Part shown: one piece after another, positions 16,245-26,140 of the stretch
Layout of the letters: the number at the start of each line of letters is the position of its first letter
How positions within the stretch are numbered: the first letter of the stretch is position 1
NCBI RefSeq assembly: GCF_000241955.1
Contig: NC_016818.1
Span: 3,534,001 to 3,598,000, forward strand
Origin: Rahnella aquatilis CIP 78.65 = ATCC 33071
GTDB lineage: Bacteria; Pseudomonadota; Gammaproteobacteria; Enterobacterales; Enterobacteriaceae
Direction: 5' to 3'
DNA length: 64,000 bases
Notes under the pieces: generated by a model
Database searches by the model: none
What the model was told of the DNA's origin: nothing
Seen by the model: the letters and a program-made list of their open reading frames with translations, nothing else
Position numbers and translations under genes: made by a program

Positions 16245-16946
16245 TCACAGCCCGAGAATATCTTTCACGAATGGGATCGTCAGTTTCCGCTGCGCCGTAA
16301 TAGAAGCGCGATCAAGCTGATCGAGCGTCATAAACAGCGTACGCATTTCCCGATCCAGACGTTTGAGCAAAAAACGGCCCACGTCTTCCGGCAGTTCAAA
16401 CCCGCGCAGTTTGGCGCGCAACTGCAATGCCTGAAGCTTTTCTTCATCGGAAAGTGGCTGAAGTTTATAGATTTGCCCCCAGTCGAGGCGGGAAGCCAGA
16501 TCCGGCAGGCTCAGATTGAGCTGACGCGGAGGACGATCGCCGGTAATAAACAGGCGCGTACGACCGGTTTCAAGAATGCGGTTATAGAGATGGAAAACAG
16601 CCGCTTCCCATTCATCATCACCGGCAATGCCTTCGATATTATCGATGCACACCAGCGCCAGATGCTCCATACCGTCCAGCACTTCAGGCACGAAATAAGC
16701 GCGTTTGTCTAACGGCACATAACCGACCGCCTCACCGCGTTGTGATAATTCGGCGCAGGCTGCATGCAGCAAGTGGCTGCGGCCGCCGCCTTCGCGTGAC
16801 CAGAAATAAATATAAGTGCCGTGTTCCTGATGCAATGCGCTCTGAATGGCAGAAAGCAGAGAGGGGTTTTCCCCCGGATAAAAACTGGCAAAGGTTTCAT
16901 CATCGGGAAGATAAAGTGGCAGGGAAAGCTGTGCCGGCGTATTCAG
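16245..16946 (-). CDS. hda: DnaA regulatory inactivator Hda, CUG start
   Basis: Promotes hydrolysis of ATP bound to DnaA after initiation, acting with the DNA-loaded sliding clamp. The clamp-binding motif QLSLPL is at residues 6-11. The AAA+ body includes the degenerate P-loop EGGGRSHLL, Walker B-like LVCIDNIE, and [16 protein letters not shown] with the arginine finger region. CTG at 16946 is chosen as start because GAGG lies five bases before it, the result (233 aa) equals E. coli Hda, and E. coli Hda is known to start with CUG at the same place. An upstream in-frame TTG (16961) has no ribosome-binding site. Confidence 0.95.
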   Translation of the reverse strand: MNTPAQLSLPLYLPDDETFASFYPGENPSLLSAIQSALHQEHGTYIYFWSREGGGRSHLLHAACAELSQRGEAVGYVPLDKRAYFVPEVLDGMEHLALVCIDNIEGIAGDDEWEAAVFHLYNRILETGRTRLFITGDRPPRQLNLSLPDLASRLDWGQIYKLQPLSDEEKLQALQLRAKLRGFELPEDVGRFLLKRLDREMRTLFMTLDQLDRASITAQRKLTIPFVKDILGL

Positions 16947-17074
16947 AAGCACCTCAACCAAAGCGGCATAATGACCGCAGATGTTGTCACGTCAATAAAA
17001 GGAACTGCCGAATTCTAGCAAGGATCCGTCCTGAAATGAACTGTGCCCGGTGCAACCGCTTGCGATCCGAGCAC

Positions 17075-17105
17075 CTGACCGGCTGACACCACGCCCGCCG
17101 GTCAG
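17075..17105. repeat. Inverted repeat between hda and uraA
   Basis: CTGACCGGC and GCCGGTCAG form a perfect 9-bp stem with a 13-nt loop, just downstream of uraA on the minus strand. No T-run follows, so termination of uraA is possible but unproven. Confidence 0.45.
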
Positions 17106-17128
17106 GGTTTCAGACAAAAAAGTCTGCA

Positions 17129-18421
17129 TCAGACGGGCGGATTTTCCCGCTCATCTTCCACATCAATGATCTGTTCTTCACCACGGAAAATCTCGATCAC
17201 TTTGAACAGCAGACTCAGGAAAATCCCCACGATCGTGGCCAGCGCCATGCCTTTCAGCTCCGCCGCACCAATGTGGATCTTAGCCCCGCTGACGCCGATG
17301 ATCAGGATCACCGCGGTCAGGATCAGGTTCTGCGCTTTGTTGTAATCCACTTTTGATTCAATCAGCACGCGGATACCGGATGCGCCAATCACACCGTAAA
17401 GCAGTAATGAAACGCCGCCCATCACCGGCACCGGCACGGCCTGAATGGCGGCTGCCAGTTTGCCGATACAGGAAAGCAGGATAGCCAGAATAGCCGCGCC
17501 GCCAATAACCCAGGTGCTGTATACCTTGGTGATGGCCATGACGCCGATGTTTTCACCGTACGTGGTATTTGGCGTTGAGCCGAAGAAACCGGACAACACC
17601 GTCGACAGCCCGTTCGCCAGCATTGAACGGTGCAGACCCGGATCACGCAGCAAATCTTTCTTCACAATGTTTGCCGTCACCACCAGATGCCCGACGTGTT
17701 CGGCAATAACCACCAGCGCCGCAGGCAGGATAGTGAGGATGGCAACCCATTCAAAACGCGGCGTATAGAAGGTCGGCAGCGCAAACCAGTGTGCGGTTTC
17801 GATAGCGGAGACATCCACCACGCCCATGAAGAATGACAGTATATACCCCACCAGCACGCCGATCAGGATCGGGATAATTGCCAGGAAACCGCGGAACAAC
17901 ACGGAACCCAGAATGGTCACAGACAATGTCACCAGCGAAATGGTGATGGTAGTAGAATCCACCGCCGCCCCCCCGGCAGGTAACAGCCCCGCCATATTCG
18001 CCGCCACACCCGCCAGTTCCAGCCCGATGACGGCAACGATTGCGCCCATCGCCGCAGGCGGGAACATCACGTTAATCCAGCCAATCCCGGCTTTTTTAAC
18101 AATCAGCGCCACCAGACAGAACAACAGCCCGCAGGCAATAAAACCGCCAAGCGCCACTTCATATCCCATCGGTAACAGCAACAACACCGGAGAAATAAAC
18201 GCAAAACTTGAGCCGAGGTACGCCGGTATCTTCCCTTTACAGACAAATAAATACAGCAAAGTCCCTATGCCATTAAACAGCAGCACCGTTGCCGGGTTGA
18301 TCTTGAACAGAATGGGCACCAGAACGGTGGCACCAAACATGGCAAACAGATGCTGGAAACTCAGGGGGATTGTCTGCAGCAATGGCGGACGTTCGCTTAC
18401 CCCGATGACACGACGGGTCAT
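17129..18421 (-). CDS. uraA: Uracil:proton symporter UraA
   Basis: Inner-membrane uracil importer of the NCS2 family with 14 membrane segments. It works with Upp, which traps uracil as UMP. The length from ATG at 18421 is 430 aa, as in E. coli. The substrate/proton residues are visible in VIAEHVGHLV (E and H of transmembrane segment 8) and TYGENIGVMA (E of segment 10). The ATG follows GAGAGGATC. Longer in-frame extensions (to 18529) run into an ERIC element and are rejected. It lies downstream of upp on the same strand, but a terminator and an ERIC element separate the two, so readthrough or a separate promoter must supply its expression. Confidence 0.97.
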   Translation of the reverse strand: MTRRVIGVSERPPLLQTIPLSFQHLFAMFGATVLVPILFKINPATVLLFNGIGTLLYLFVCKGKIPAYLGSSFAFISPVLLLLPMGYEVALGGFIACGLLFCLVALIVKKAGIGWINVMFPPAAMGAIVAVIGLELAGVAANMAGLLPAGGAAVDSTTITISLVTLSVTILGSVLFRGFLAIIPILIGVLVGYILSFFMGVVDVSAIETAHWFALPTFYTPRFEWVAILTILPAALVVIAEHVGHLVVTANIVKKDLLRDPGLHRSMLANGLSTVLSGFFGSTPNTTYGENIGVMAITKVYSTWVIGGAAILAILLSCIGKLAAAIQAVPVPVMGGVSLLLYGVIGASGIRVLIESKVDYNKAQNLILTAVILIIGVSGAKIHIGAAELKGMALATIVGIFLSLLFKVIEIFRGEEQIIDVEDERENPPV

Positions 18422-18469
18422 GAATGTGATCCTCTCAATGGTGTTTGTGATGTTGTGTTGTTTACAGCC

Positions 18470-18598
18470 TTTTGCTCGAAATAATTCGGGTTGCAGGAAG
18501 GCGGCAAGCCCGTGAGTCCCCGGGAGCATAGATCACTCTGTGACCGGGGTGAACGGGCGCAGCCAACGCATCTGCAGCCTGAAGTATGACGAGCAAAA
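18470..18598. repeat. ERIC element, copy 1 (between upp and uraA)
   Basis: A 129-bp element bounded by perfect 9-bp inverted ends (TTTTGCTCG and CGAGCAAAA). The body has the ERIC hallmarks TTGCAGGAAGGCGGCAAG, the central GTGACCGGGGTGAACGGGCG and CGCAGCCAACGCATCTGCAG. It sits between upp and uraA and abuts the upp terminator. Confidence 0.9.
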
Positions 18599-18621
18599 AA
18601 AAGCCGACTGATTAGTCGGCT
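18594..18621 (-). terminator. Terminator after upp
   Basis: AGCCGACT-GATT-AGTCGGCT is a perfect 8-bp stem followed by eight T on the minus strand, just after the upp stop. Confidence 0.85.
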
Positions 18622-18631
18622 AAACGCTTAT

Positions 18632-19258
18632 TTACTTCGTACCAAATATCTTGTCGCCCGCATCACCGAGCCCCGGGATGATGTAGCCTTTATCGTTGAG
18701 CCCCTGATCCACCGAGGCGGTGTAGAGCTCAACGTCCGGGTGCGCAGCTTCGAGAGCGGCGATGCCTTCCGGCGCGGCAACCAGTACCAGTACCTTAATG
18801 CTCTGGCAGCCGGCTTTTTTCAGCAGGTCGATGGTGGCAATCATAGAACCCCCGGTGGCCAGCATCGGGTCAACGACCAGGGCCAGACGTTCTTCAATGT
18901 TAGAAACCAGCTTCTGGAAATACGGCACAGGCTTGAGGGTTTCTTCATCACGGTACACGCCGACTACGCTGATACGCGCGCTTGGAACGTGTTCCAGAAC
19001 ACCTTCCATCATGCCCAGACCGGCACGCAGAATAGGCACCACGGTAATTTTCTTGCCTTTAATCTGATCAATTTCGACCGGGCCATTCCAGCCTTCGATG
19101 GTCACTTTTTCAGTTTCTAAATCGGCAGTCGCTTCATACGTCAGCAGACTTCCCACCTCAGAAGCCAGTTCGCGAAAACGTTTCGTGCTGATGTCGTTTT
19201 CACGCATCAGGCCCAGCTTGTGTTTCACCAGCGGGTGTTTCACCTCGACGATCTTCAT
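18632..19258 (-). CDS. upp: Uracil phosphoribosyltransferase Upp
   Basis: Salvages uracil with PRPP to UMP. It is 208 aa, the exact family length. The PRPP-binding loop is [15 protein letters not shown]; the uracil-binding C-terminus includes [27 protein letters not shown] precedes the ATG. The first gene of the upp-uraA pair, divergent from purMN across a 348-bp gap. That gap holds a degenerate ERIC element and the PurR box of purM. Confidence 0.98.
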   Translation of the reverse strand: MKIVEVKHPLVKHKLGLMRENDISTKRFRELASEVGSLLTYEATADLETEKVTIEGWNGPVEIDQIKGKKITVVPILRAGLGMMEGVLEHVPSARISVVGVYRDEETLKPVPYFQKLVSNIEERLALVVDPMLATGGSMIATIDLLKKAGCQSIKVLVLVAAPEGIAALEAAHPDVELYTASVDQGLNDKGYIIPGLGDAGDKIFGTK

Positions 19259-19361
19259 TATTTATTCTCCTAAGGTGGTTGAGCTGCAAAAAAAAATCGC
19301 GAGATTATAACGCCATTCTTTTTGAACGCCACAGCCAATTGCCTGATCCAGATCAACTTAT

Positions 19362-19478
19362 CCTTCTTCATTGAAGCCGCAGCTGCGTTAGCGGCTCTCT
19401 CTCACCCGAATCACTGACTCAAGTCAGCTCATCGGGATTCGCTCGTTTGCTGCCTTGCTGCAACTCCAATGACTTCGG
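19362..19478. repeat. ERIC element, copy 2 (degenerate, reverse orientation, between upp and purM)
   Basis: Read on the minus strand it shows GGAGTTGCAGCAAGGCAGCA, GACTTGAGTCAGTGATTCGG and GCTAACGCAGCTGCGGCTTC, in the same order as the other copies. The ends are less well matched. It lies about 48 bp upstream of the purM PurR box. Confidence 0.75.
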
Positions 19479-19527
19479 CTAAGTGTTGTATCTTTAAGTA
19501 TAGATAGTGACTCTGAATAAGGCGCTC

Positions 19528-19539
19528 GCAAACGTTTGC
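19528..19539. promoter_or_regulatory. PurR operator of purMN
   Basis: GCAAACGTTTGC is a perfect palindrome matching the core of the PurR consensus (ACGCAAACGTTTGCGT). It lies 68 bp before the purM start. Confidence 0.9.
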
Positions 19540-19606
19540 TTCCACTGTTAGAATTGCCCCGCTTTATTCTTCAACCACCAACCCAAACCGCCGTGGGGAC
19601 TTCGCA

Positions 19607-20644
19607 GTGACCGACAAAACCTCTCTCAGCTATAAAGACGCAGGCGTAGATATCGATGCCGGTAACGCATTGGTAGACCGCATAAAAGGTGTAGTAAAAC
19701 AGACTCGCCGCCCTGAAGTGATGGGCGGACTGGGCGGTTTTGGTGCCCTCTGCGCGCTGCCGCAAAAATATCGTGAACCCGTACTGGTTTCGGGTACCGA
19801 CGGCGTTGGCACCAAGCTGCGTCTGGCGATGGATTTGAAACGCCACGATACTATCGGTATCGACCTGGTCGCAATGTGCGTCAACGATTTGATCGTTCAG
19901 GGCGCTGAACCGCTGTTTTTCCTCGACTATTACGCCACCGGTAAACTGGATGTCGATACGGCTGCCAGCGTGATCACCGGTATCGCAGAAGGCTGTAAAC
20001 AGTCTGGTTGCGCGTTAGTCGGCGGCGAAACCGCTGAAATGCCGGGCATGTACCACGGCGAAGATTATGACGTGGCAGGCTTCTGCGTGGGCGTGGTGGA
20101 AAAATCAGAAATCATCGACGGCAGCAAAGTGGCTGACGGCGATGTGCTGATCGGCCTGGCCGCCAGTGGTCCGCACTCCAACGGTTATTCTCTGGTGCGC
20201 AAAATTCTGGAAGTCAGCAAGACTGACCCGGAAACCACCGATCTGGCAGGCAAACCGCTGGCCGATCATCTGCTCGCACCGACCAAAATTTACGTGAAAT
20301 CGATCCTGAACCTGATCGAAAACGTGGAGGTTCACGGCATCGTCCACCTGACCGGTGGCGGCTTCTGGGAAAATATCCCACGTGTATTGCCGGACAACAC
20401 GCAGGTGATTATCGATGAATCAAGCTGGCAGTGGCCGGATGTCTTTACCTGGCTGCAAACCGCCGGTAACGTCAGCCGTCACGAAATGTACCGCACCTTT
20501 AACTGTGGTGTCGGCATGCTGGTGGCTCTACCTGCAGAGCTGGCCGATCAGGCGATTGCATTACTGAATGATAATGGCGAAAAAGCGTGGAAAATTGGCT
20601 ACATTAAAGCCTCTGACTCCGCTGAACGCGTGGTTATTGAATAA
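19607..20644 (+). CDS. purM: Phosphoribosylformylglycinamidine cyclo-ligase PurM (AIR synthetase)
   Basis: Fifth step of de novo purine synthesis, closing the imidazole ring to AIR with ATP. It is 345 aa. Landmarks are the start [20 protein letters not shown], the [12 protein letters not shown] metal/nucleotide region, [11 protein letters not shown] and [11 protein letters not shown]. It starts with GTG, as in E. coli, preceded by GGGGAC. It is first in the purMN operon under the PurR box at 19528. purN begins 36 bp later. Confidence 0.98.
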   Translation: MTDKTSLSYKDAGVDIDAGNALVDRIKGVVKQTRRPEVMGGLGGFGALCALPQKYREPVLVSGTDGVGTKLRLAMDLKRHDTIGIDLVAMCVNDLIVQGAEPLFFLDYYATGKLDVDTAASVITGIAEGCKQSGCALVGGETAEMPGMYHGEDYDVAGFCVGVVEKSEIIDGSKVADGDVLIGLAASGPHSNGYSLVRKILEVSKTDPETTDLAGKPLADHLLAPTKIYVKSILNLIENVEVHGIVHLTGGGFWENIPRVLPDNTQVIIDESSWQWPDVFTWLQTAGNVSRHEMYRTFNCGVGMLVALPAELADQAIALLNDNGEKAWKIGYIKASDSAERVVIE

Positions 20645-20680
20645 TACCAGTAAATCAACTGACTGAAGACGGGTAGCAAA

Positions 20681-21319
20681 ATGAAAAGGATTGTGGTTCT
20701 GGTATCGGGCGAGGGAAGCAATTTACAGGCCCTGATCGATGCCTGCCAGCAGGGACGAATCAACGCAACACTCTGTGCGGTCTTCAGCAATAAAGCAGCA
20801 GCGTACGGGCTTGAAAGAGCCCGTTTAGCCGATATCTCCGCGCACGCGCTGGATGTTAAGGCTTACCAGGACCGGGCAGCATTTGACGTTGCGCTGGCGG
20901 ATGCCATAGAAGCTTACCAGCCTGATCTGGTGGTACTTGCCGGTTATATGCGTATTCTGACCGCTGAATTCGTCCAGCGCTTTGCCGGACGGATGATCAA
21001 CATCCACCCTTCCCTGTTGCCAAAATATCCGGGTCTGCACACGCACCGTCAGGCCATAGAAAATCAGGATACGGAACACGGCACATCCGTGCATTTCGTG
21101 ACTGAAGAACTCGACGGGGGGCCGGTCATTTTACAGGCCAAAGTACCGGTATTTGCTGACGATACAGAAGAAGATCTGATTGCCCGCGTGCAAACGCAGG
21201 AACACAGCATTTATCCGCTGGTGGTCAGCTGGTTCGTTGACGGGCGTTTGTCACTGCAAAACGGTCAGGCGCTGCTGGATAACAATCCGCTTTCTGAACG
21301 CGGATATGCAGAAGATTAA
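20681..21319 (+). CDS. purN: Phosphoribosylglycinamide formyltransferase PurN
   Basis: Third step of purine synthesis: transfers formyl from 10-formyl-tetrahydrofolate to GAR. It is 212 aa. GEGSNLQALID is the phosphate-binding loop. Catalytic Asn and His are in MINIHPSLLPKYPGLHTH, and the catalytic Asp is in TEELDGGPVI. It is second in the purMN operon, and a G+C-rich stem with T6 at 21347-21372 follows. Confidence 0.98.
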   Translation: MKRIVVLVSGEGSNLQALIDACQQGRINATLCAVFSNKAAAYGLERARLADISAHALDVKAYQDRAAFDVALADAIEAYQPDLVVLAGYMRILTAEFVQRFAGRMINIHPSLLPKYPGLHTHRQAIENQDTEHGTSVHFVTEELDGGPVILQAKVPVFADDTEEDLIARVQTQEHSIYPLVVSWFVDGRLSLQNGQALLDNNPLSERGYAED

Positions 21320-21346
21320 TCTACCATTGCATCACGATTTCACTAT

Positions 21347-21372
21347 AAACCGGCCCCGTGCTGGTTTTTTAT
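21347..21372 (+). terminator. Terminator after purMN
   Basis: ACCGGC-CCCGT-GCTGGT pairs with one G-T wobble and is followed by six T, 28 bp after the purN stop. Confidence 0.75.
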
Positions 21373-21382
21373 TTTCCTTCAT

Positions 21383-21414
21383 TTGACATTTGTTTACATT
21401 TCGCCCGATATAAT
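21383..21414 (+). promoter_or_regulatory. Promoter of speG
   Basis: TTGACA at 21383-21388 and a perfect TATAAT at 21409-21414. The spacer is 20 bp, longer than ideal. Transcription would begin near 21421. Confidence 0.6.
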
Positions 21415-21422
21415 GCACATCC

Positions 21423-21502
21423 CGGCGCACGTTTAAACGTCGTTTGTGCGCCGACCTTCATCTGACACACGGTTGTTTCAGATCTCATATTTACGAAGGT
21501 TA
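21423..21502 (+). promoter_or_regulatory. Structured 5' leader of speG
   Basis: The predicted transcript starts with CGGCGCAC...GTGCGCCG (8-bp stem, 21423-21453). A second nested structure follows: ATCTGA...TCAGAT inside ACCTTC...GAAGGT, up to about 21502. The leader is about 120 nt long. Its role is unknown; stabilisation of the mRNA or ligand control are options. Confidence 0.55.
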
Positions 21503-21539
21503 CCCTCATAAAACGGCTTTTATAGTTGAGGAACACCCC

Positions 21540-22115
21540 ATGTTTAGCCATAACAGCGTCAGATTACGTCCACTGGAAAAGGACGACCTGTCGTTTGTTC
21601 ATCGTCTTGATAATAACGCCAGCATCATGCGTTACTGGTTTGAAGAACCTTACGAGGCTTTCGTCGAACTGACCGATTTGTATAACAAGCATATCCATGA
21701 CCAAAGCGAACGCCGCTTTATTATCGAATTCGAAAGCGGACCGGTCGGCCTGATCGAACTGGTGGAAATTAATCATATTCACCGCCGCGCCGAATTTCAG
21801 ATAATCATTGACCCGCAGCATCAGGGCAAAGGTTTTGCCGGGGACGCTGTCCGTCTGGCGATGGATTATGCCTTCTCCGTTCTGAACCTCTACAAACTGT
21901 ATTTAATCGTGGATAAAGAAAATAAAAAGGCGATCCACATTTACAGTAAATTAGGGTTCGAACTTGAAGGAGAACTGAAGCAGGAATTCTTTGTGAACGG
22001 TGAATATCGCAGCGCCATCCGCATGTGTATTTTCCAGCCGCAGTTCCTGGCGAAATACAAAACCAAGCCTGTTCAGGTCAAACCTGAATCCCTGATTGGC
22101 GCCAGCGCGGTTTAA
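21540..22115 (+). CDS. speG: Spermidine N1-acetyltransferase SpeG
   Basis: GNAT acetyltransferase that acetylates spermidine and spermine with acetyl-CoA and prevents polyamine toxicity. It is 191 aa from the ATG at 21540 (GAGGAA upstream). Family blocks: [35 protein letters not shown], the acetyl-CoA loop [12 protein letters not shown], and [18 protein letters not shown]. The C-terminus carries a short extra tail rich in K, P and V. Longer upstream frames have no ribosome-binding site and cross the leader structure. In E. coli speG lies elsewhere; here it separates purMN from ppk. Confidence 0.96.
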   Translation: MFSHNSVRLRPLEKDDLSFVHRLDNNASIMRYWFEEPYEAFVELTDLYNKHIHDQSERRFIIEFESGPVGLIELVEINHIHRRAEFQIIIDPQHQGKGFAGDAVRLAMDYAFSVLNLYKLYLIVDKENKKAIHIYSKLGFELEGELKQEFFVNGEYRSAIRMCIFQPQFLAKYKTKPVQVKPESLIGASAV

Positions 22116-22147
22116 TTCTACCGCAATAGAAATCTGTAAAAATAATG

Positions 22148-22179
22148 ACCGGTGAAGGATGCAAATGTCCTTCATCGGT
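22148..22179 (+). terminator. Hairpin after speG
   Basis: ACCGGTGAAGGA and TCCTTCATCGGT form a 12-bp stem with one mismatch and an 8-nt loop, 32 bp after the speG stop. The following tract is only moderately T-rich. Confidence 0.6.
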
Positions 22180-22372
22180 AACACTTTTCTCTCTTTTGAC
22201 GCCCCGTTAAAAACTCTCCTGAAATCATCCTTTGTTATGTTGGACTTTCCTGTCAATCTTTCGCAATATTGATAGTAGACACTAGGCCCCTCTCACAGAT
22301 GGCTTCCTGCTGCGCTGGCCCCTTAAAAGGCGGGCAACACGAAGAATATGTTGAGCTACATTGCGGTGTTTT

Positions 22373-22388
22373 CAGGCAAATTTGCCTG
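22373..22388. promoter_or_regulatory. Perfect 16-bp palindrome before ppk
   Basis: CAGGCAAATTTGCCTG lies 37 bp before the ppk start. I cannot match it to a known regulator. The rest of the 310-bp speG-ppk gap shows only the speG hairpin and no clear pho box. Confidence 0.5.
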
Positions 22389-22425
22389 TATGGGCCAGGT
22401 TGCAAGCTAAATGAACGGAGTGAAA

Positions 22426-24495
22426 ATGGGTCAGGAAAAGCTTTATATTGAGAAAGAACTAAGCTGGCTGTCCTTCAATGAACGCGTGTTGCAGGAAGCG
22501 GCTGACAAAAGCAATCCCCTGATCGAACGGATGCGTTTTTTAGGGATCTACTCCAATAACCTGGATGAGTTTTATAAAGTCCGTTTTGCCGATTTAAAAC
22601 GACGGATCCTCATCAGCGAGGAGCAAGGTTTTCTGGGCGCATCCCGCCATTTGCTGAAAAAAATACAGGCGAAGGTGCTGCGCATTGATCAGGAATTCGA
22701 CAGTCTTTATAACGATTTGCTTCTGGAAATGGCGCGTAATCAGATCTTCCTGATTAACGAGCGTCAGGTTTCCGAAAACCAGCAAGCCTGGCTGCGTCAG
22801 TATTTTAAGCATCAGCTGCGCCAGTACATCACACCGATTCTGATTAACCACGATACCAATCTGGTGCAATTCCTCAAAGACGATTACACCTATCTGGCGG
22901 TTGAAATTATCCGCGGCGAAGAGATCCATTACGCGCTGCTGGAAATCCCGTCCGATAAAGTGCCACGTTTCGTTAACCTGCCGCCGGAAGCGCCCCGCCG
23001 TCGTAAACCGATGATCCTGCTGGATAACATCCTGCGTTATTGTCTGGATGATATTTTCAAAGGCTTCTTCGATTACGATACGCTGAACGCGTATTCGATG
23101 AAAATGACCCGCGACGCCGAATACGATCTGGTCACGGAAATGGAATCGAGTCTGCTGGAACTGATGTCATCGAGCCTGAAACAGCGTCTGACTGCCGAAC
23201 CGGTACGTTTCGTTTATCAGCGCGATATGCCGGATGAAATGGTCGAACTGCTGCGCGGTAAACTCGGTATCTCCAATTATGATTCAGTGATCGCCGGTGG
23301 CCGTTACCACAATTTTAAAGATTTCATCGGGTTCCCGAACGTCGGCAAAGCCAATCTGGTGAACCGTCCGCTACCACGCCTGCGCCATTTGTGGTTCGAT
23401 AAATTCCGCAACGGCTTTGCGGCGATCCGCGAACAAGACGTGCTGCTGTATTACCCGTACCACACGTTTGAGCACGTACTGGAACTGTTGCGCCAGGCAT
23501 CGTTCGATCCGAACGTGCTGTCGATAAAAATCAATATTTACCGCGTGGCGAAAGATTCCCGCATTATCGAATCGATGATCCACGCCGCGCACAACGGTAA
23601 GAAAGTCACGGTGGTCGTCGAACTGCAGGCACGCTTCGATGAAGAAGCCAATATTCACTGGGCGAAACGTCTGACAGAAGCCGGTGTGCACGTTATTTTC
23701 TCTGCGCCGGGCCTGAAAATTCACGCAAAACTCTTTCTTATTTCCCGCCGCGAAGGCGATGAAATTGTCCGCTATGCTCATATCGGGACCGGTAACTTTA
23801 ACGAGAAAACGGCGCGTCTTTATACCGACTATTCACTGCTCACCGCCGATGCGAGGATCACCAACGAAGTCCGCCGCGTCTTCAACTTTATCGAAAACCC
23901 GTACCGCCCGGTGTCGTTCGAGCATCTGATGGTGTCACCGCAAAACTCGCGTGACATGCTTTACCGTTTGATCGACCGGGAAATTGCCAACGTTCAGGCT
24001 GGTGGAAACGGCGGCATTACGCTGAAAATCAATAATCTGGTGGATAAAGGACTGATTGACCGTCTCTACGTGGCCTCAAACGTCGGGGTGAAAATCCGCT
24101 TGCTGATCCGCGGTATGTGTTCACTGGTGCCGAATTTACCCGGCTTCAGCGAAAATATTCAGGTCACCAGCATCATTGACCGTTATCTGGAACACGATCG
24201 CGTCTATGTGTTTGAAAACGGGGGTGACACCAAAGTCTTCCTGTCTTCTGCCGACTGGATGACGCGTAATATTGATTACCGTATTGAAGTGGCCGTCGCC
24301 CTGCTCGACCCGCGTCTGAAACAACGCGTTCTGGATATCCTTGAACTGCTGTTTAGTGACACAGTAAAAGCCAGAGTGATTGATAAAGACCTGAGCAACC
24401 GGTATGTTCCACGCGGAAATCGCCGCAAAGTCCGTGCGCAACTGGCGATTTATGACTATCTCAAAGCGCTGGAACAACAAAGTCAGCAAGCCTGA
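22426..24495 (+). CDS. ppk: Polyphosphate kinase Ppk
   Basis: Peripheral membrane enzyme that polymerises ATP gamma-phosphate into polyphosphate, reversibly. It is 689 aa (E. coli 688). It starts [20 protein letters not shown]; the ATG at 22426 is chosen because CGGAG stands five bases upstream and the protein matches E. coli from there. The phospholipase-D-like catalytic parts are visible: the autophosphorylated His in [33 protein letters not shown], and the second His in [17 protein letters not shown]. ppx follows after 22 bp, the standard ppk-ppx operon. Confidence 0.98.
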   Translation: MGQEKLYIEKELSWLSFNERVLQEAADKSNPLIERMRFLGIYSNNLDEFYKVRFADLKRRILISEEQGFLGASRHLLKKIQAKVLRIDQEFDSLYNDLLLEMARNQIFLINERQVSENQQAWLRQYFKHQLRQYITPILINHDTNLVQFLKDDYTYLAVEIIRGEEIHYALLEIPSDKVPRFVNLPPEAPRRRKPMILLDNILRYCLDDIFKGFFDYDTLNAYSMKMTRDAEYDLVTEMESSLLELMSSSLKQRLTAEPVRFVYQRDMPDEMVELLRGKLGISNYDSVIAGGRYHNFKDFIGFPNVGKANLVNRPLPRLRHLWFDKFRNGFAAIREQDVLLYYPYHTFEHVLELLRQASFDPNVLSIKINIYRVAKDSRIIESMIHAAHNGKKVTVVVELQARFDEEANIHWAKRLTEAGVHVIFSAPGLKIHAKLFLISRREGDEIVRYAHIGTGNFNEKTARLYTDYSLLTADARITNEVRRVFNFIENPYRPVSFEHLMVSPQNSRDMLYRLIDREIANVQAGGNGGITLKINNLVDKGLIDRLYVASNVGVKIRLLIRGMCSLVPNLPGFSENIQVTSIIDRYLEHDRVYVFENGGDTKVFLSSADWMTRNIDYRIEVAVALLDPRLKQRVLDILELLFSDTVKARVIDKDLSNRYVPRGNRRKVRAQLAIYDYLKALEQQSQQA

Positions 24496-24517
24496 ACCCC
24501 TGGAGCGTTACACAACT

Positions 24518-26062
24518 ATGCCCCTTAAAAGCAGCCCACAGAATGCCAAGCCACAGGAAATTGCGGCGATCGATCTCGGGTCGAACAGTTTCCATATGGT
24601 CATCGCACGCGTCGTTAACGGCGCGCTGCAGGTCCTGGGACGCCTGAAACAACGCGTTCATCTGGCCGATGGCCTCGATGCCAAAAATGTGCTCAGTGAA
24701 GAAGCCATTCAGCGCGGGCTGGATTGCCTGGCTTTATTCGCCGAACGCCTGCAGGGGTTTGCGGAAAATAACGTCACTATTGTCGGCACGCATACCTTGC
24801 GTCAGGCAGTGAACGCCGAGGAATTTCTCAGGCGCGCCAAAGAAGTCATCCCCTACCCGATTGAAATCATTTCCGGTCAGGAAGAAGCGCGACTTATTTT
24901 TATGGGCGTTGAACATACGCAGCCGGAAAAAGGTCGCAAGCTGGTGGTCGATATCGGTGGCGGCTCAACAGAACTGGTCATCGGAGAAGATTTCGAGCCG
25001 TTACTGGCCGAAAGCCGCCGTATGGGCTGCGTCAGTTTCGCGCAAATGTTTTTCCCCAATGGCGAAATCAGCCGCAGTAATTTCAAACGTGCGCAGCTCG
25101 CTGCCGCGCAAAAACTGGAAACTCTGGCGTGGCAGTATCGTCTGCAAGGCTGGCAGTATGCTTTGGGTGCGTCCGGCAGTATTAAAGCGGCCCATGAAGT
25201 GCTGGTCGCAATGGGCGAGAAAGACGGCTTAATTACCCCTGAGCGGCTGGAAATGCTGACCGAAGCGGTACTGAATTTTAAGCATTTCAGCGCACTGGAT
25301 TTGCCGGGCTTATCGGAAGACAGGCAATCGGTGTTTGTGCCGGGGCTTGCCATTCTGCGCGGCGTGTTCGATGCACTGGCAGTCAAAGAGCTGCGTCTTT
25401 CTGACGGCGCGCTGCGTGAAGGTGTGCTGTATGAAATGGAGGGTCGCTTCCGTCATCAGGATATCCGTACCCGTACTGCGAAAAGTCTGGCTGAGCATTA
25501 CAATATTGACCGTGAACAGGCGCGCCGCGTGCTGGATACCACAGAACAATTGTATGCCCAGTGGCTGGCGCAAAATACCAAGCTGGTGCAGCCGCAACTC
25601 GAATCACTGTTGAAATTCAGTGCCATGTTGCATGAAGTCGGTCTGAGTATTAATCACACCGGCATGCACCGTCATTCCTCGTATATCCTGCAAAATACTA
25701 ACTTGCCGGGATTCAACCAGGAACAGCAAACGTTGCTGGCTACCCTGGTACGTTTCCACCGCAAAGCCATCAAGCTGGAAGAACTGCCGCGCCTGAATCT
25801 GTTCAAGAAAAAACACTACATTCCGCTGATCCAGCTTCTGCGTTTAGGCGCATTGCTCAACAATCAGCGCCAGTCGACAACAACGCCTGAATCCCTGCGG
25901 TTATCCACCGATGATAATCACTGGACACTGCGTTTCCCGGCTGGCTATCTGGCGCAGAACAACCTGGTTCAGCTGGATTTCGAAAAAGAACAGAGTTACT
26001 GGGATGACGTGACGGGCTGGAAACTGATGCTTGAGGAAGAAGACGGCATTGGAGGAAACTAA
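24518..26062 (+). CDS. ppx: Exopolyphosphatase Ppx
   Basis: Removes terminal phosphate from polyphosphate and also hydrolyses pppGpp. It is 514 aa from ATG at 24518 (E. coli 513). It has the actin-like ATPase fold, with [18 protein letters not shown] at the N-terminus, the second phosphate loop [14 protein letters not shown], and the C-terminal HD-like region with [21 protein letters not shown] longer frame beginning inside ppk is rejected. It is second in the ppk-ppx operon and followed by a strong two-way terminator. Confidence 0.98.
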   Translation: MPLKSSPQNAKPQEIAAIDLGSNSFHMVIARVVNGALQVLGRLKQRVHLADGLDAKNVLSEEAIQRGLDCLALFAERLQGFAENNVTIVGTHTLRQAVNAEEFLRRAKEVIPYPIEIISGQEEARLIFMGVEHTQPEKGRKLVVDIGGGSTELVIGEDFEPLLAESRRMGCVSFAQMFFPNGEISRSNFKRAQLAAAQKLETLAWQYRLQGWQYALGASGSIKAAHEVLVAMGEKDGLITPERLEMLTEAVLNFKHFSALDLPGLSEDRQSVFVPGLAILRGVFDALAVKELRLSDGALREGVLYEMEGRFRHQDIRTRTAKSLAEHYNIDREQARRVLDTTEQLYAQWLAQNTKLVQPQLESLLKFSAMLHEVGLSINHTGMHRHSSYILQNTNLPGFNQEQQTLLATLVRFHRKAIKLEELPRLNLFKKKHYIPLIQLLRLGALLNNQRQSTTTPESLRLSTDDNHWTLRFPAGYLAQNNLVQLDFEKEQSYWDDVTGWKLMLEEEDGIGGN

Positions 26063-26079
26063 GCGTTTCGCTGCAATAA

Positions 26080-26115
26080 AAAAGCCCTCTGGCATCTGAT
26101 GCTCAGGGGGCTTTT
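26080..26115. terminator. Bidirectional terminator between ppx and pdeF
   Basis: AAAAGCCC and GGGCTTTT close a long stem with CTGGCATC/GATGCTCAG inside. A-rich and T-rich flanks serve both convergent genes. Confidence 0.85.
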
Positions 26116-26140
26116 CTTTCCGGCCGGCAGGCAGGCAATT

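Noticed and set aside
17826..18515. 229-codon plus-strand frame opposite uraA
   Set aside because: Shadow of a strongly conserved membrane gene; no own signals and low-complexity composition.
18422..18529. Longer uraA start
   Set aside because: The extension runs through ERIC sequence; ATG at 18421 has a ribosome-binding site and matches E. coli.
22240..22275. Possible pho box (CTGTCAATCTTTCGCA) before ppk
   Set aside because: Only one half resembles the PhoB repeat; the second half does not fit.
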